Part shown: positions 38,734-48,219 of the stretch, in pieces
How the letters are laid out: each line of letters starts with the position of its first letter
Position numbering within the stretch: position 1 is the stretch's first letter
Assembly: GCA_020850715.1 (NCBI GenBank)
Contig: JADZED010000039.1
Location: 1 to 64,000, forward strand
Source of the DNA: Acidobacteriota bacterium
GTDB lineage: Bacteria; Acidobacteriota; Vicinamibacteria; Vicinamibacterales; CAVVIG01
Reading direction: 5' to 3'
DNA length: 64,000 nucleotides
Notes under the pieces: generated by a model
The model's database searches: none
What the model was told of the DNA's origin: nothing
What the model saw: the letters and a program-made list of their open reading frames with translations, nothing else
Position numbers and translations under genes: made by a program

Positions 38734-40497
38734 CTACGACGGTACCATCCGGCGCTCTGTCTTCCGGCCCTCCAGCAACTGCAGTTGATACAGCGCGGCG
38801 TAGACGCCGCCCGGGCGCGCGACCAGCTCGTCGTGCCGGCCGATCTCGACCACTCTGCCACGCTCGAGGACGATGATCGCGTCGGCGCGCCGGATGGTCG
38901 AGAGCCGGTGCGCGATCACGAACGAGGTGCGGTTCATCATCAGGTTCGCCAGCGCCTCCTGCACCAGCAGTTCGCTCTCGGCATCAAGCGCCGACGTCGC
39001 TTCGTCGAGCACGAGGATCGGCGCGTTCTTCAGGAGGGCGCGCGCGATCGCCAGCCGCTGCCGCTGGCCGCCCGACAGACGCTGGCCGCGTTCGCCGATC
39101 ATCGTGTCGTAGCCGGCGGCCAGCAAGACGATGAAGTCGTGCGCGTTGGCGGCGCGGGCGGCAGCCTGGATCTCCTCGCGCGAGGCCGACGGCGAACCAT
39201 AGGCGATATTGGCGGCGATGGTATCGTCGAACAGCACCGTTTCCTGCGTGACGATGCCGATCTGGCGCCGGAGCGAGGCGAGCGAGACGTCCCGCAGATC
39301 GACGCCGTCGATCGTGATGCGCCCGCTGGTCACGTCGTAGAACCGCGGCAGCAGGTTCACCAGCGTCGTCTTGCCGGCGCCGCTGCGCCCGACGATCGCC
39401 ACCATCCGCCCCGCCTGAACCGAGAACGAGACGTTCCGCAGGATCCGTGGCGGCCCCTCGTCGTACCCGAAGCCGACGTCGGAGAACTCGATGGCGCCGT
39501 AGAAGGGCGCGATCGGCGGCGCACCGGGCCGCTCGGCCACTTCGGTGTGGGTATCGAGCATCTCGAAGATCCGCTCTGCGGCGGCGATCGCCTGCTGGAG
39601 CACCGCGTTGACCCGGCTGAGCTTCTTGGCGGGCCCGTACATCATGAACAACGCCGTGATGAACGAGACAAACTGCCCCTGCGTCAGCCGGCCCGTCGCG
39701 ATCTGGCTGCTGCCGTACCAGAGCGCCGCCGCCAGCCCGAAGCCGCCAATCAGCTCCATGAGCGGCGGCAGGCTCGCCAGCGCCGCCGTCACCTTCATGT
39801 TGGTGCGAAACAGCAGGGCGCCGGCGCGGCTGAACTTCCCGGCCTCCTGTTCCTCGGTGCCGAAGGCCTTGACGATGCGATGGCCGGTGAAGCCCTCGGT
39901 GCTGATGTGCGACAGGCGATCGGTCGCCTCCTGGCTCCGGCGCGTGGTGCGCCGCACGCGCCGCCCGAGGCGGACCAGCGGATAGACCACCAGCGGCGCG
40001 CCGGTCAGGCAGACGATCGCCAGCCTGGCGTCGTAGTAGAACAGCAGCGCTGCGAAGCCGACCAGCGACAGCGTCTCGCGCGCCAGATCGCCGAAGGTCT
40101 CGGAGACCGCCTGCTGGACCTGGTTGACGTCGTTGCTGATGCGCGAGGCCAGCAGCCCGGTGGTCCGCTGGGCGAAGAAGCCGGCCGACTGCCCCAGGAT
40201 GTGGCGATACAGCGCGTTGCGCAGATCCATCACGACGCGCTGGCCGACGTCGGCCATCAGGTACGACGAGACATACGAGCCGAGCCCCTTCAGCACGTAG
40301 ACGCCGACGAGCAGCCAGGCGGTCAGGGCGACGAGTTGCTGCGCCGGCAGCACGCTGTCGAAGATCGGGCGGATGAGCCAGGCCAGCCCGGCCGAGCCGA
40401 TCGCGTACACGATCATGCCGGCGAAGGCCCATGCGAGCCGCGCGCGATAAGGACGCGCGCACGCCAGCAGCCGCCGCAAGGTGGGGCGCTGATCCAG
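38734..40497 (-). CDS. msbA: MsbA-type lipid / lipid A exporter (ABC half transporter)
   Basis: This protein of about 587 residues has six membrane helices (about 20-310) and a C-terminal ATPase with Walker A IVGRSGAGKTTLVN. LSGGQRQRLAIARALL, Walker B ILVLDEATSALD and the H-loop IAHRLST follow. MsbA flips lipid A core or other lipid-linked products across the inner membrane. The start is unusual: no ATG or GTG exists before the first helix, but a strong GGAGG, inside the last codons of galE, lies 8 bases before CTG 40497 (LDQRPTLRRL). TTG seven codons later is an alternative. It ends a ugd-galE-msbA operon, so it may export a polysaccharide-linked lipid. Confidence 0.88.
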   Translation of the reverse strand: MDQRPTLRRLLACARPYRARLAWAFAGMIVYAIGSAGLAWLIRPIFDSVLPAQQLVALTAWLLVGVYVLKGLGSYVSSYLMADVGQRVVMDLRNALYRHILGQSAGFFAQRTTGLLASRISNDVNQVQQAVSETFGDLARETLSLVGFAALLFYYDARLAIVCLTGAPLVVYPLVRLGRRVRRTTRRSQEATDRLSHISTEGFTGHRIVKAFGTEEQEAGKFSRAGALLFRTNMKVTAALASLPPLMELIGGFGLAAALWYGSSQIATGRLTQGQFVSFITALFMMYGPAKKLSRVNAVLQQAIAAAERIFEMLDTHTEVAERPGAPPIAPFYGAIEFSDVGFGYDEGPPRILRNVSFSVQAGRMVAIVGRSGAGKTTLVNLLPRFYDVTSGRITIDGVDLRDVSLASLRRQIGIVTQETVLFDDTIAANIAYGSPSASREEIQAAARAANAHDFIVLLAAGYDTMIGERGQRLSGGQRQRLAIARALLKNAPILVLDEATSALDAESELLVQEALANLMMNRTSFVIAHRLSTIRRADAIIVLERGRVVEIGRHDELVARPGGVYAALYQLQLLEGRKTERRMVPS

Positions 40498-40501
40498 GGC
40501 G

Positions 40502-41503
40502 CTATCCTCCGTGGTACCCGTGCGGGTGCGCGCGATGCCAGCGCCAGGCGGTCGCGACGATGGTCTCCAGATCCGAGCAGCGGGGCGCCCAGTGCAGCTC
40601 CGCCCGCGCCTTCTGCGCGGCGGCATAGAGGATCGCCGGATCGCCGGGCCGGCGCGGCGCGATCGATCGGGGTACGGAGCGATCCGTCACCGTTTCCACC
40701 TGCGCGATCACCTCGCGGACGGAGTGCGGCCTCCCGCTGCCCAGATTGTAGGCGCCCGACCTCCCCACCGCGACCAGCGCGTCGAGCGCGGCGACGTGCG
40801 CGTCGGCCAGATCGCTCACGTGCACGTAGTCGCGCAGGCAGGTGCCATCGGGCGTCGGGTAATCGTCGCCGAAGATCTCGAGCGGGCGGCCCCCGGCCGC
40901 TGCCTCGATTGCGCGCGGCACCAGGTGGATCTCCGGCGAGTGATCCTCGCCGAGCTCGCCGTCGGGATCGGCGCCGGCGGCGTTGAAGTAGCGCAGCGCG
41001 ATGCTGCGGATCCCGTACGCGCGCTCGAAGTGCGGGAGCGCGCGTTCGACGGCGAGCTTGCTCTCGCCATAGCTGTTGATCGGCGCCTGCGGATGGTGTT
41101 CGCCAATCGGCGTCTCGATCGGCTCGCCGTAGGTCGCGCAGGTCGAAGAGAAGACGAAGCACCGCACCGACTCGGCCGCCATCGCCTCGAGGACCGACAG
41201 CGCGCCGGTGACGTTGTTGCGGTAGTAGCGCACGGGCGCCCGCACCGACTCCCCGACGTCGAGGAACGCGGCAAAGTGCATGACGGCGCCGATGTCGTGA
41301 TCGCGCAGCGCGCGCCGCACGGCCTCGACGTCGGCGACCTCCGCCTCGACCAGCGGGCCGAAGCGCACCGCGGCCCGGTGGCCCGCCACCAGGCTGTCCA
41401 GCACGACGACGCGGCGGCCGGCGCGGTGCAGCGCCTTGGCCGCGTGGCTCCCGATATAGCCGGCGCCGCCAGTGACCAGGACCGCGCGCGGGTCAGCGGC
41501 CAA
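40502..41503 (-). CDS. galE: UDP-glucose 4-epimerase
   Basis: This 333-residue short-chain dehydrogenase/reductase interconverts UDP-glucose and UDP-galactose. The NAD motif is TGGAGYIGSHAAKAL (about 11-25). Other landmarks are FAAFLDVGES, the catalytic region SSTCATYGEP and YGESK with the active-site Tyr, and RYFNAAGADPDGELGEDH, which is diagnostic for GalE. The TTG start at 41503 lies inside the last codons of ugd (11 bp overlap). Its final codons (HGYHGG) contain the Shine-Dalgarno used by msbA. It feeds UDP-galactose to the adjacent glycosyltransferase locus. Confidence 0.94.
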   Translation of the reverse strand: MAADPRAVLVTGGAGYIGSHAAKALHRAGRRVVVLDSLVAGHRAAVRFGPLVEAEVADVEAVRRALRDHDIGAVMHFAAFLDVGESVRAPVRYYRNNVTGALSVLEAMAAESVRCFVFSSTCATYGEPIETPIGEHHPQAPINSYGESKLAVERALPHFERAYGIRSIALRYFNAAGADPDGELGEDHSPEIHLVPRAIEAAAGGRPLEIFGDDYPTPDGTCLRDYVHVSDLADAHVAALDALVAVGRSGAYNLGSGRPHSVREVIAQVETVTDRSVPRSIAPRRPGDPAILYAAAQKARAELHWAPRCSDLETIVATAWRWHRAHPHGYHGG

Positions 41504-42794
41504 TGGAGAAATAGGTGAAGCCGAGCGCCTGCATCTGCTCGGGCGAGTAGAGGTTGCGGCCGTCGAAGATGACCGGCGCGCGCAGCAGCCCGCGCATCTT
41601 CTCGAAGTCGGGCTCGCGGAACTCGTTCCACTCGGTCACGATCGCGAGCGCGTCGGCGCCCCGCAGCGCATCGTAGCTCCGCTCGCAGAGCACGATGCGC
41701 GAATCGAAGATCCGCCGCGCCGTGCCGGCCGCCTCCGGATCGTAGGCGCGGACCGAGGCGCCCGCCTCGAGGAGCCGCTCGATGACCGCGATCGCGGGCG
41801 CCTCGCGCATGTCGTCGGTTCGCGGCTTGAACGCGAGCCCCCAGAGCGCGATCGTGCGTCCCCTGACGCTCGTGAAGTGGCGCTGTATCTTCGCGAACAG
41901 CCGCTCCTTCTGCCGCGTGTTGACCTCGTCGACCGCGCGGAGAATCCTGAAGTCGTAGCCGCGATCGGCCGCCGACTTCAACATCGCCTTCACGTCCTTG
42001 GGAAAGCAGCTGCCGCCGTAGCCGACGCCGGGGAACAGGAACGACGGACCGATCCGCCGATCGGCGCCGATCGCCTTGCGAACCTGATCGACGTCGGCGC
42101 CGACCATCTCGCAGACATTCGCGACTTCGTTCATGAACGAGATCTTGGTCGCGAGCATCGAGTTCGCCGCGTACTTGCAGAGCTCCGCGCTCGCCGCGTC
42201 CATCACCATGATCGGCGCGCCCGTCCGGGTGAACGGTCCGTACAGCTCGCGCATCGCCGCCGCCGCCCGCTCGTCGCCCGCTTCGATCCCGATGACGACG
42301 CGGTCGGGCTTCATGAAGTCTTCGATCGCCGCGCCCTGCTTGAGGAACTCCGGGTTGCTCACGACGCTGAACTGCTCGCGCGTCTGCGCGGCCACCGCCG
42401 CGCGCACCTTTGCCGAGGTGCCGACCGGCACGGTGCTCTTGTCGACGATGATGGTGTAGGCCCTCATCGCGCGGCCGATGTCGGCGGCGACCGCCAGCAC
42501 GTGCTGGAGATCGGCGGAACCGTCCTCCCCCTGCGGCGTGCCGACGGCGATGAAGACGATCTCGGAGGCGCGCACCGCCTCGGCGAGGTCGGTCGAGAAC
42601 CGCAGCCGCTCCTCGTGATGGTTGCGGCGCACGAGCTCCTCGAGCCCGGGCTCGTAGATCGGCATGCGCCCCGCGCCGAGCATCGCGATCTTGGCCGCAT
42701 CCTTGTCCACGCAGACGACCGTGTTCCCGTTCTCGGCCAGGCAGGCGCCCAGCACCAGCCCCACGTACCCGCTTCCGGCGACGGCGATTTTCAT
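41493..42794 (-). CDS. ugd: UDP-glucose 6-dehydrogenase
   Basis: This 433-residue enzyme oxidises UDP-glucose to UDP-glucuronate. Its NAD motif is AGSGYVGLVLGACLAE (6-21). The active-site Cys lies in GYGGSCFPKD, and other hallmarks are SNPEFLKQGAAIEDF, ELCKYAANSMLATKISFMNE and WGLAFKPRTDDMREAP. It is divergent from the first glycosyltransferase gene over only 37 bp. Its product can be decarboxylated by the UXS-like enzyme at 49701-50684. Confidence 0.96.
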   Translation of the reverse strand: MKIAVAGSGYVGLVLGACLAENGNTVVCVDKDAAKIAMLGAGRMPIYEPGLEELVRRNHHEERLRFSTDLAEAVRASEIVFIAVGTPQGEDGSADLQHVLAVAADIGRAMRAYTIIVDKSTVPVGTSAKVRAAVAAQTREQFSVVSNPEFLKQGAAIEDFMKPDRVVIGIEAGDERAAAAMRELYGPFTRTGAPIMVMDAASAELCKYAANSMLATKISFMNEVANVCEMVGADVDQVRKAIGADRRIGPSFLFPGVGYGGSCFPKDVKAMLKSAADRGYDFRILRAVDEVNTRQKERLFAKIQRHFTSVRGRTIALWGLAFKPRTDDMREAPAIAVIERLLEAGASVRAYDPEAAGTARRIFDSRIVLCERSYDALRGADALAIVTEWNEFREPDFEKMRGLLRAPVIFDGRNLYSPEQMQALGFTYFSIGR

Positions 42795-42831
42795 TGTGCA
42801 ATAAGATACTGGGGCTTAACGACTTACACAA

Positions 42832-43974
42832 GTGCGCGTCCTCCTCGATTATCGGGCCGCGCTGCGTGCGCGCAGCGGCGTCGGCGAGTACACCCACCAG
42901 ATGGCGTGCGCGCTGCTGGCGGCCTTCGCGCAGCCCGCCCTCGCCTCGCGCCCGCGCGCGCTGGATCTGGCGCTGTTCTCCAGCTCCTGGAAGGATCGCC
43001 TGCGCCTGCCGCCCGATCTCGCCCTCGCCGAGCCGATCGATCGCCGCGTGCCGGTGCGGCTGTTGAACCTCGCCTGGCATCGCATCGGCTGGCCGGGCGC
43101 CGAACGGCTCACCGGCCGGCGCTTCGACGTGACGCACTCGATGCACCCGCTGCTGCTGCCGGCCCGCGATGCCGCGCAGATCGTCACGGTCCACGACCTG
43201 GACTTCCTCGCCCATCCCGAGCGGACGCGCGGCGAAATCCGCCGCGACTATCCCGCGCTCGCCGCGGCCCACGCCCGCCGCGCCGACGCCGTCATCGTCG
43301 TCTCGCCGTACACGGCGCGCGAGGTCGTGCGGCGGCTGGGCGTGCCGGCCGATCGCGTCGCCATCTGCCCCGGCGCCGCGCCGGCCTGGCCGCCGCGGGC
43401 CCGGCCGCCTGCCGGCGGCGGCTACATCCTGTTCTTCGGCACGCTGGAGCCGCGCAAGAACGTCGGCGGGCTGCTCGACGCGTACGAGGCGCTGACGGCG
43501 CGGCGCGCCGACGCGCCGGAGCTGGTGCTCGCCGGCAGCGTGTCGCCCGAAGGGCAGCACCTGGTCGACCGCATCGGGCGCGCGGGGTTGCGCGGCAGGG
43601 TGCGCCACCTCGGCTACGTCGAGCCCTCCGCGCGATACCGGCTGTACGAGCAGGCGGCAGTGCTGGTGCAGCCGTCGTTCGAGGAGGGCTTCGGACTCAC
43701 GGTGCTCGAGGCGATGACGGTCGGCGTGCCGGTCGTTGCCGCCGATCGCGGCGCGCTCCCGGAGCTGCTCGACGGCGCCGGCGCGCTCGTCGAGCCGGAC
43801 GATCCCGAGGGGATGGCTCGCGCGATCGAGCGCATCCTGGACGACGAGACGGCGGCGGCCGCCGCGGTGGCGCGCGGCGCGGCGCGCGCGGCGCGCTTCA
43901 GCTGGGATCGGACCGCGCGGCTCGTCTACGACACCTACGAGCGCGCGATGAGACGGCGATGCGGATCGGCATAG
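42832..43974 (+). CDS. GT4-family glycosyltransferase (first)
   Basis: This 380-residue GT-B enzyme has an N-terminal domain with VLLDYRAALRARSGVGEYTH and VHDLDFLAHPERT. The C-terminal nucleotide-sugar domain has ILFFGTLEPRKNVGGLLDAY and the family signature PSFEEGFGLTVLEAMTVGVP, with the EX7E glutamates. It starts at GTG 42832 within the compact divergent region from ugd. Donor and acceptor are unknown, probably a mannosyl- or similar retaining transferase. Its stop lies 16 bp inside the next gene, so expression is coupled. Confidence 0.88.
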   Translation: MRVLLDYRAALRARSGVGEYTHQMACALLAAFAQPALASRPRALDLALFSSSWKDRLRLPPDLALAEPIDRRVPVRLLNLAWHRIGWPGAERLTGRRFDVTHSMHPLLLPARDAAQIVTVHDLDFLAHPERTRGEIRRDYPALAAAHARRADAVIVVSPYTAREVVRRLGVPADRVAICPGAAPAWPPRARPPAGGGYILFFGTLEPRKNVGGLLDAYEALTARRADAPELVLAGSVSPEGQHLVDRIGRAGLRGRVRHLGYVEPSARYRLYEQAAVLVQPSFEEGFGLTVLEAMTVGVPVVAADRGALPELLDGAGALVEPDDPEGMARAIERILDDETAAAAAVARGAARAARFSWDRTARLVYDTYERAMRRRCGSA

Positions 43975-45071
43975 ACGCGCGCGAGCTGACCGGACATCCG
44001 ACCGGCGTCGGGCGCTACCTCGGCGCGCTCCTGCGTGAATGGGCGGCCGACGAGTGCGCACGGCCGCACGAGTTCGTCCTCTATGCGCCCGACGTGCCCG
44101 ATGTCGACGTCGATCCCCGGCGCTTCCTCCGGCGGCACGTTCCCGGATCGGCCGGCACCTACTGGGAGCAGGTCTCGCTGCCGCGGGCGGCCCGCGGCGA
44201 TCGGCTCGACGTGCTGTTCGCGCCCGCCTACACCGCGCCGCTGCGCCTCGACGTGCCGACGGTCGTCACCATCCACGACCTGTCGTACGAGGCCCATCCC
44301 GAGTGGTTCCGGCTGCGAGAAGGGATGCGGCGGCGTTTCCTCACACGAAAGGCGGCCGCGCGCGCGGCCGCGATCATCACCGATTCGGCCTTCTCGCGCG
44401 GCGAAGTGCTCGAGCGTCTCGGCGTGCCGTCCGATCGCGTCGTCGTCGTGCGCCCTGGCATCGACGCGCCGCGGGCGCGCGCGGACGGGCGCGGCGGACC
44501 GCGCCTCCTCTACGCCGGCTCGATCTTCAACCGGCGCCACCTGCCCGAGTTGCTGCGCGCGCTCGCCCGGCTCGCCCGCACCCGACCGGAGGTCTCGCTG
44601 GACATCGTCGGCGCGAACCGGACGCACCCGCATGAGCCGATTGCCGCGATGATCGCGCAGGGCGGCCTGGAGGGGCGCGTCCGGCTGTGGGAGTACGCGC
44701 ACGACGCGCACCTGCACGAGCTGTATGGCCGGGCGCGTGCCTTCGTGTTCCTGTCCGAGTACGAAGGATTCGGCATGACGCCGCTCGAAGCGCTGGCGGC
44801 CGGCGTCCCGCCGGTCGTGGGCGATACGCCGGTGGCGCGCGAGACCTGCGGCGAGGCGGCGCTGTTCGTGCGGTGGGATGACGCGCGCGGCGTCGCGGCG
44901 GCGCTGGAGACGGCGCTGTACGACGAGGCCGCGCGCGCCCGCCTGCTCGCCGCCGCGCCCGCCGCGCTGCGTCAATTCGACTGGCGGCGCGCGGCGCGCG
45001 AGACGCTCGACGTCTTGGAGAGCGTGCGGCGGACGGCGATCCGACAGCCGAAGGACCAGACGCCCGGATAG
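43959..45071 (+). CDS. GT4-family glycosyltransferase (second)
   Basis: This 370-residue GT-B enzyme starts at ATG 43959 with RIGIDARELTGHPTGVGRYL, the same opening as the enzyme at 46012, so the two are paralogs. It has VVTIHDLSYEAHPEWF, LLYAGSIFNRRHLPELLRAL, and the EX7E motif in FLSEYEGFGMTPLEALAAGV. It belongs to the polysaccharide cluster, overlapping the preceding gene and 12 bp before the GT2 gene. Confidence 0.88.
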   Translation: MRIGIDARELTGHPTGVGRYLGALLREWAADECARPHEFVLYAPDVPDVDVDPRRFLRRHVPGSAGTYWEQVSLPRAARGDRLDVLFAPAYTAPLRLDVPTVVTIHDLSYEAHPEWFRLREGMRRRFLTRKAAARAAAIITDSAFSRGEVLERLGVPSDRVVVVRPGIDAPRARADGRGGPRLLYAGSIFNRRHLPELLRALARLARTRPEVSLDIVGANRTHPHEPIAAMIAQGGLEGRVRLWEYAHDAHLHELYGRARAFVFLSEYEGFGMTPLEALAAGVPPVVGDTPVARETCGEAALFVRWDDARGVAAALETALYDEAARARLLAAAPAALRQFDWRRAARETLDVLESVRRTAIRQPKDQTPG

Positions 45072-45083
45072 CCGGATGCCGCG

Positions 45084-45884
45084 ATGATCCTGTCCATCAT
45101 CATCGTCTCGTTCAACGCCCGGATCGATCTCGAGCGGTGTCTGGCCTCGCTGCGCGCGGCGCCGCCGCAGACGCCGCACGAGATCGTCGTCGTCGACAAC
45201 GGCTCGAGCGACGGCAGCGCGGCCTCCGCCAGGCGATGCGCGGGCGTGACGGTCGTCGAGCGGGGGGACAACGCCGGCTTCGCGAAGGCGAACAACGTCG
45301 GTATCCGGGCCTCTCGCGGCGAACTGATCCTGCTCCTCAACAGCGACACGATCGTGCCGCCGGGCGCGATCGATCATCTGGTGGAGATCCTGAACGCGCG
45401 GCCGGATGCGGCGATTGCGGGTCCACGCCTCGTCGACGGCCAGGGACGCGCGGAGCTGTCGTTCGGCCGGACGCTCGGACCGCTCAACGAGCTGCGGCAG
45501 AAGTGGCGGACCGGCCGGCCGCGGGTCGTCGAGGCGCTCACGCGGCGTCCGCACGCGCCCGACTGGGTCAGCGGCGCGTGCCTGCTGGTCCGGCGCGCCG
45601 ACGCCGAAGCGGTGGGGCTGCTCGACGAGCGCTATTTCATGTACATCGAGGACGTCGACTTCGGCGTCGCGATGCGGGAGCGCGGGCGAGCCGTGATCTT
45701 CACGCCGGAAGTGGAAGTGGTGCACCTGCGCGGCCGGTCGGCGCTCGCGGCGCCGCGGGCGACACGCGAGGCCTATCGGCGAAGCCAGGTCGCGTACTAC
45801 GAGAAGCGCCGCCCCGGCTGGGCGTGGGCGTTGAAGGCCTGCCTGCGGCTGCGCGGCGAGTGGCCCGTGAGGGGGCGACGCTGA
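45084..45884 (+). CDS. GT2-family glycosyltransferase (rhamnosyltransferase-like)
   Basis: This 266-residue GT-A enzyme has LSIIIVSFNARIDLERCLAS (3-22) and VVDNGSSDGS for nucleotide binding. ILLLNSDTIV supplies the DxD-like metal site, and WVSGACLLVRRADAEAVG and DERYFMYIEDVDFGVAMRER the acceptor region. The last two are typical of the WbbL-like rhamnosyl group. It has no membrane helix and probably acts at the inner face on a lipid-linked acceptor. Confidence 0.88.
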   Translation: MILSIIIVSFNARIDLERCLASLRAAPPQTPHEIVVVDNGSSDGSAASARRCAGVTVVERGDNAGFAKANNVGIRASRGELILLLNSDTIVPPGAIDHLVEILNARPDAAIAGPRLVDGQGRAELSFGRTLGPLNELRQKWRTGRPRVVEALTRRPHAPDWVSGACLLVRRADAEAVGLLDERYFMYIEDVDFGVAMRERGRAVIFTPEVEVVHLRGRSALAAPRATREAYRRSQVAYYEKRRPGWAWALKACLRLRGEWPVRGRR

Positions 45885-45911
45885 GGCCGGGTCCGCCGAG
45901 GCGCCCCTCCG

Positions 45912-45978
45912 GGCGCCCGGTGCCGCCGGGCGCCAGGGAGGCGGCGCCGGGCGGGCCGTTCGCCGGCCGCGGGCCGGC
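45912..45978. terminator. Two GC-rich hairpins inside the polysaccharide locus
   Basis: GGCGCCCGG-TGCCG-CCGGGCGCC (45912-45934) has a 9 bp stem, and GCCGGCC-GCG-GGCCGGC (45962-45978) a 7 bp stem. They occupy the 127 bp gap between the GT2 gene and the next GT4 gene, the widest within the rightward cluster. They may attenuate transcription or protect mRNA ends. No gene is seen in the gap. Confidence 0.4.
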
Positions 45979-46011
45979 CGCGCAGGAGCAACGGGGCTGC
46001 TATCATGCGGC

Positions 46012-47121
46012 GTGCGGATCGGCATCGACGCGCGCAAGCTCCGCGACTTCGGCATCGGCACCTACATCCGCAATCTGCTGCGCCATCTGGCGCGGATCGA
46101 TCGGCAGACCGAGTACGTGCTGATCTGCCGCCCCGCCGACGCGGCGGGGCTGGCGGCCACGGGCGAGAACTTTCGCGCCGTGCCGGAGACGGCGGGCAAC
46201 TACTCGATTGCCGAGCAGATCAAGATTCCGCTCCTGCTCAAACGCGAAGGGATCACGCTGTTTCACGCGCCGCACTACGTGCTGCCGCCGCTGGTCGCCT
46301 GCCGCTCGGTCGTGACGATCCACGACTGCATCCACCTGATGTTCCCGCAGTATCTGCCGGGCCGGCTGGCGCTGACCTACGCGCGGGGGTCGATGGCGAT
46401 GGCGGCCGGACGCGCGACGCGCGTGATGACGGTCTCGGAGAGCTCCAAACGCGACATCATGCGGCTGTTCGGCACCGATCCGGCGAAGATCTCGGTGATC
46501 TACAACGCGTACGACGAGCGCTTCGGGGTCGAGCCCAGCCAAGAGGATGTCGCCCGCGTGCGCGAGCGGTTCCAGCTGCACGACCAGTTCGTGCTCTACG
46601 CCGGCAACGTGAAGCCGCACAAGAACCTCGAGCGGCTGATCGAGGCGTTCCACCTGGTGCGCCGCCGCGGCCTGGAGCAGCTCAAGCTGGTGATGATCGG
46701 CGACGAGATCTCGCGGTACGCGGCGCTGCGGCGCGCCGTGCACCAGCATCAGCTGCACAAGTACGTGCGGTTCCTCGGCTACCTGCCCGAGGAGACGCTC
46801 GCCGTCATGTACCGCCTGGCCGGCGTCTTCGTCTTCCCCTCGCTCTACGAGGGCTTCGGCCTGCCGCCGCTCGAGGCGATGGCGAGCGGCACGCCGGTGG
46901 TCACGTCGAACGTGTCGTCGTTGCCGGAGGTCGCCGACCAGGCGGCCGTGCTCGTCGATCCGTACGACCCGTACTCGATTGCCGACGGCATTCACCGCGT
47001 GCTCACCGACGAGAGCACCCGCCGCGACCTCCGCCAGCGCGGCCTGGCGCGCGCCCGCCAGTTCTCGTGGGACGATTCGGTGCGGCAGATCCGGGAGATC
47101 TACGCGCGGGTCGGCTCGTGA
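46012..47121 (+). CDS. GT4-family glycosyltransferase (third)
   Basis: This 369-residue GT-B enzyme starts at GTG 46012 with RIGIDARKLRDFGIGTYIRN. Key segments are FHAPHYVLPPLVACRSVVTI, VLYAGNVKPHKNLERLIEAF and FPSLYEGFGLPPLEAMASGT, with EX7E. It is close to mannosyltransferase-type GT4 proteins. It is followed by an overlapping fourth GT4 (GTGA), indicating sequential sugar additions in one repeat unit. Confidence 0.88.
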   Translation: MRIGIDARKLRDFGIGTYIRNLLRHLARIDRQTEYVLICRPADAAGLAATGENFRAVPETAGNYSIAEQIKIPLLLKREGITLFHAPHYVLPPLVACRSVVTIHDCIHLMFPQYLPGRLALTYARGSMAMAAGRATRVMTVSESSKRDIMRLFGTDPAKISVIYNAYDERFGVEPSQEDVARVRERFQLHDQFVLYAGNVKPHKNLERLIEAFHLVRRRGLEQLKLVMIGDEISRYAALRRAVHQHQLHKYVRFLGYLPEETLAVMYRLAGVFVFPSLYEGFGLPPLEAMASGTPVVTSNVSSLPEVADQAAVLVDPYDPYSIADGIHRVLTDESTRRDLRQRGLARARQFSWDDSVRQIREIYARVGS

Positions 47122-48215
47122 GGATCGCGCTGGTCCACGACTGGCTCACCGGGATGCGCGGCGGCGAGAAGGTCCTCGAGGTGCTCTGTGAGCGCTTGCC
47201 CGAGGCGGAGATCTTCACCCTGCTGCACGTGCCGGGCAGCGTCTCGCCGGCGATCGAGCGGCTGCCGATTCACGCCTCCGCGCTGCAGCGGCTGCCCGGC
47301 ATCGGCCGCTACTACCGCGAGTGCCTGCCGCTGTTTCCCTTCCTCGTCGAACGGTTCGATCTCGACCGCTTCGACCTGGTGATCAGCAGCAGCCACTGCG
47401 TGGCCAAGTCGGCGATGGCGCGCCCGGGGGCGCGCCATCTCTGCTACTGCCACACGCCGATGCGCTATGCATGGGATCAGTTCGATGCCTACTTCGGCCC
47501 CGCGCGCATCGGGCGGGTGGCGAGCCGCGCCATGCGCGTGGCGATGGCGCGCCTGGCGCGCTGGGACCGGGCGACGTCGGGGCGCGCGCACCGCTATGTC
47601 ACGAATTCCCAATATGTTGCGGACCGGATCCGCCGATACTATAATCGCGAGGCGATCGTGGTGTATCCGCCCGTCGACACCAGCTTCTTCCGGCCCACCG
47701 ATGCGCCGCCCGAGCCATTTGCGCTGGTCGTCTCGGCGCTCGTGCCCTACAAGCGGGTCGGCGTCGCCATCGACGCGTGCCGGATCGCGGGCATCCCGCT
47801 GACCATCGTCGGCACCGGCCCCGAACGCAGCCGGCTGGAGCGCGCCGCCCGCGGCGGCGTCACCTTCACCGGACGCCTGAGCGACGAGGCGGTCCGCGAT
47901 CTCTACCGGCGCGCCGCGGTCACGCTCATGCCCGGCGAGGAGGACTTCGGTATCGTCCCCCTCGAGGCGCAGGCGTGCGGCCGCCCGGTCGTGGCGCTCG
48001 CGCGTGGCGGCGCGCTCGAGAGCGTGGCGGCCGGCGACACCGGCGTGCTGGTCGCCGACGACTCGGCGGAGGCCTTTGCGGACGGCATTCGCGACGCGAT
48101 GACGCGGGCGTGGGACGCTCGCGCCATTCGGCGTCACGCCGAGCGGTTCGGCCGCACGCGGTTCGGCGACGAGATGGCGGCGCTCGTGGACGCCGAGCGC
48201 GCGCTGGTCGGCTGA
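47118..48215 (+). CDS. GT4-family glycosyltransferase (fourth, divergent type)
   Basis: This 365-residue GT-B enzyme has a different N-terminus from its neighbours: RIALVHDWLTGMRGGEKVLE. It is followed by LVISSSHCVAKSAMARPGAR and YCHTPMRYAWDQFDAYFGP, as in WbaZ-like mannosyltransferases. The donor domain has VVSALVPYKRVGVAIDAC and PGEEDFGIVPLEAQACGRPV. The GTG start overlaps the preceding stop by 4 bp, and its stop is 4 bp before the next gene. Confidence 0.88.
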   Translation: MRIALVHDWLTGMRGGEKVLEVLCERLPEAEIFTLLHVPGSVSPAIERLPIHASALQRLPGIGRYYRECLPLFPFLVERFDLDRFDLVISSSHCVAKSAMARPGARHLCYCHTPMRYAWDQFDAYFGPARIGRVASRAMRVAMARLARWDRATSGRAHRYVTNSQYVADRIRRYYNREAIVVYPPVDTSFFRPTDAPPEPFALVVSALVPYKRVGVAIDACRIAGIPLTIVGTGPERSRLERAARGGVTFTGRLSDEAVRDLYRRAAVTLMPGEEDFGIVPLEAQACGRPVVALARGGALESVAAGDTGVLVADDSAEAFADGIRDAMTRAWDARAIRRHAERFGRTRFGDEMAALVDAERALVG

Positions 48216-48219
48216 CGCG

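Noticed and set aside
40816-44061. Minus-strand open frame of more than 1000 codons across ugd and the first glycosyltransferase
   Set aside because: It spans oppositely oriented real genes in shifted frames and has no family features.
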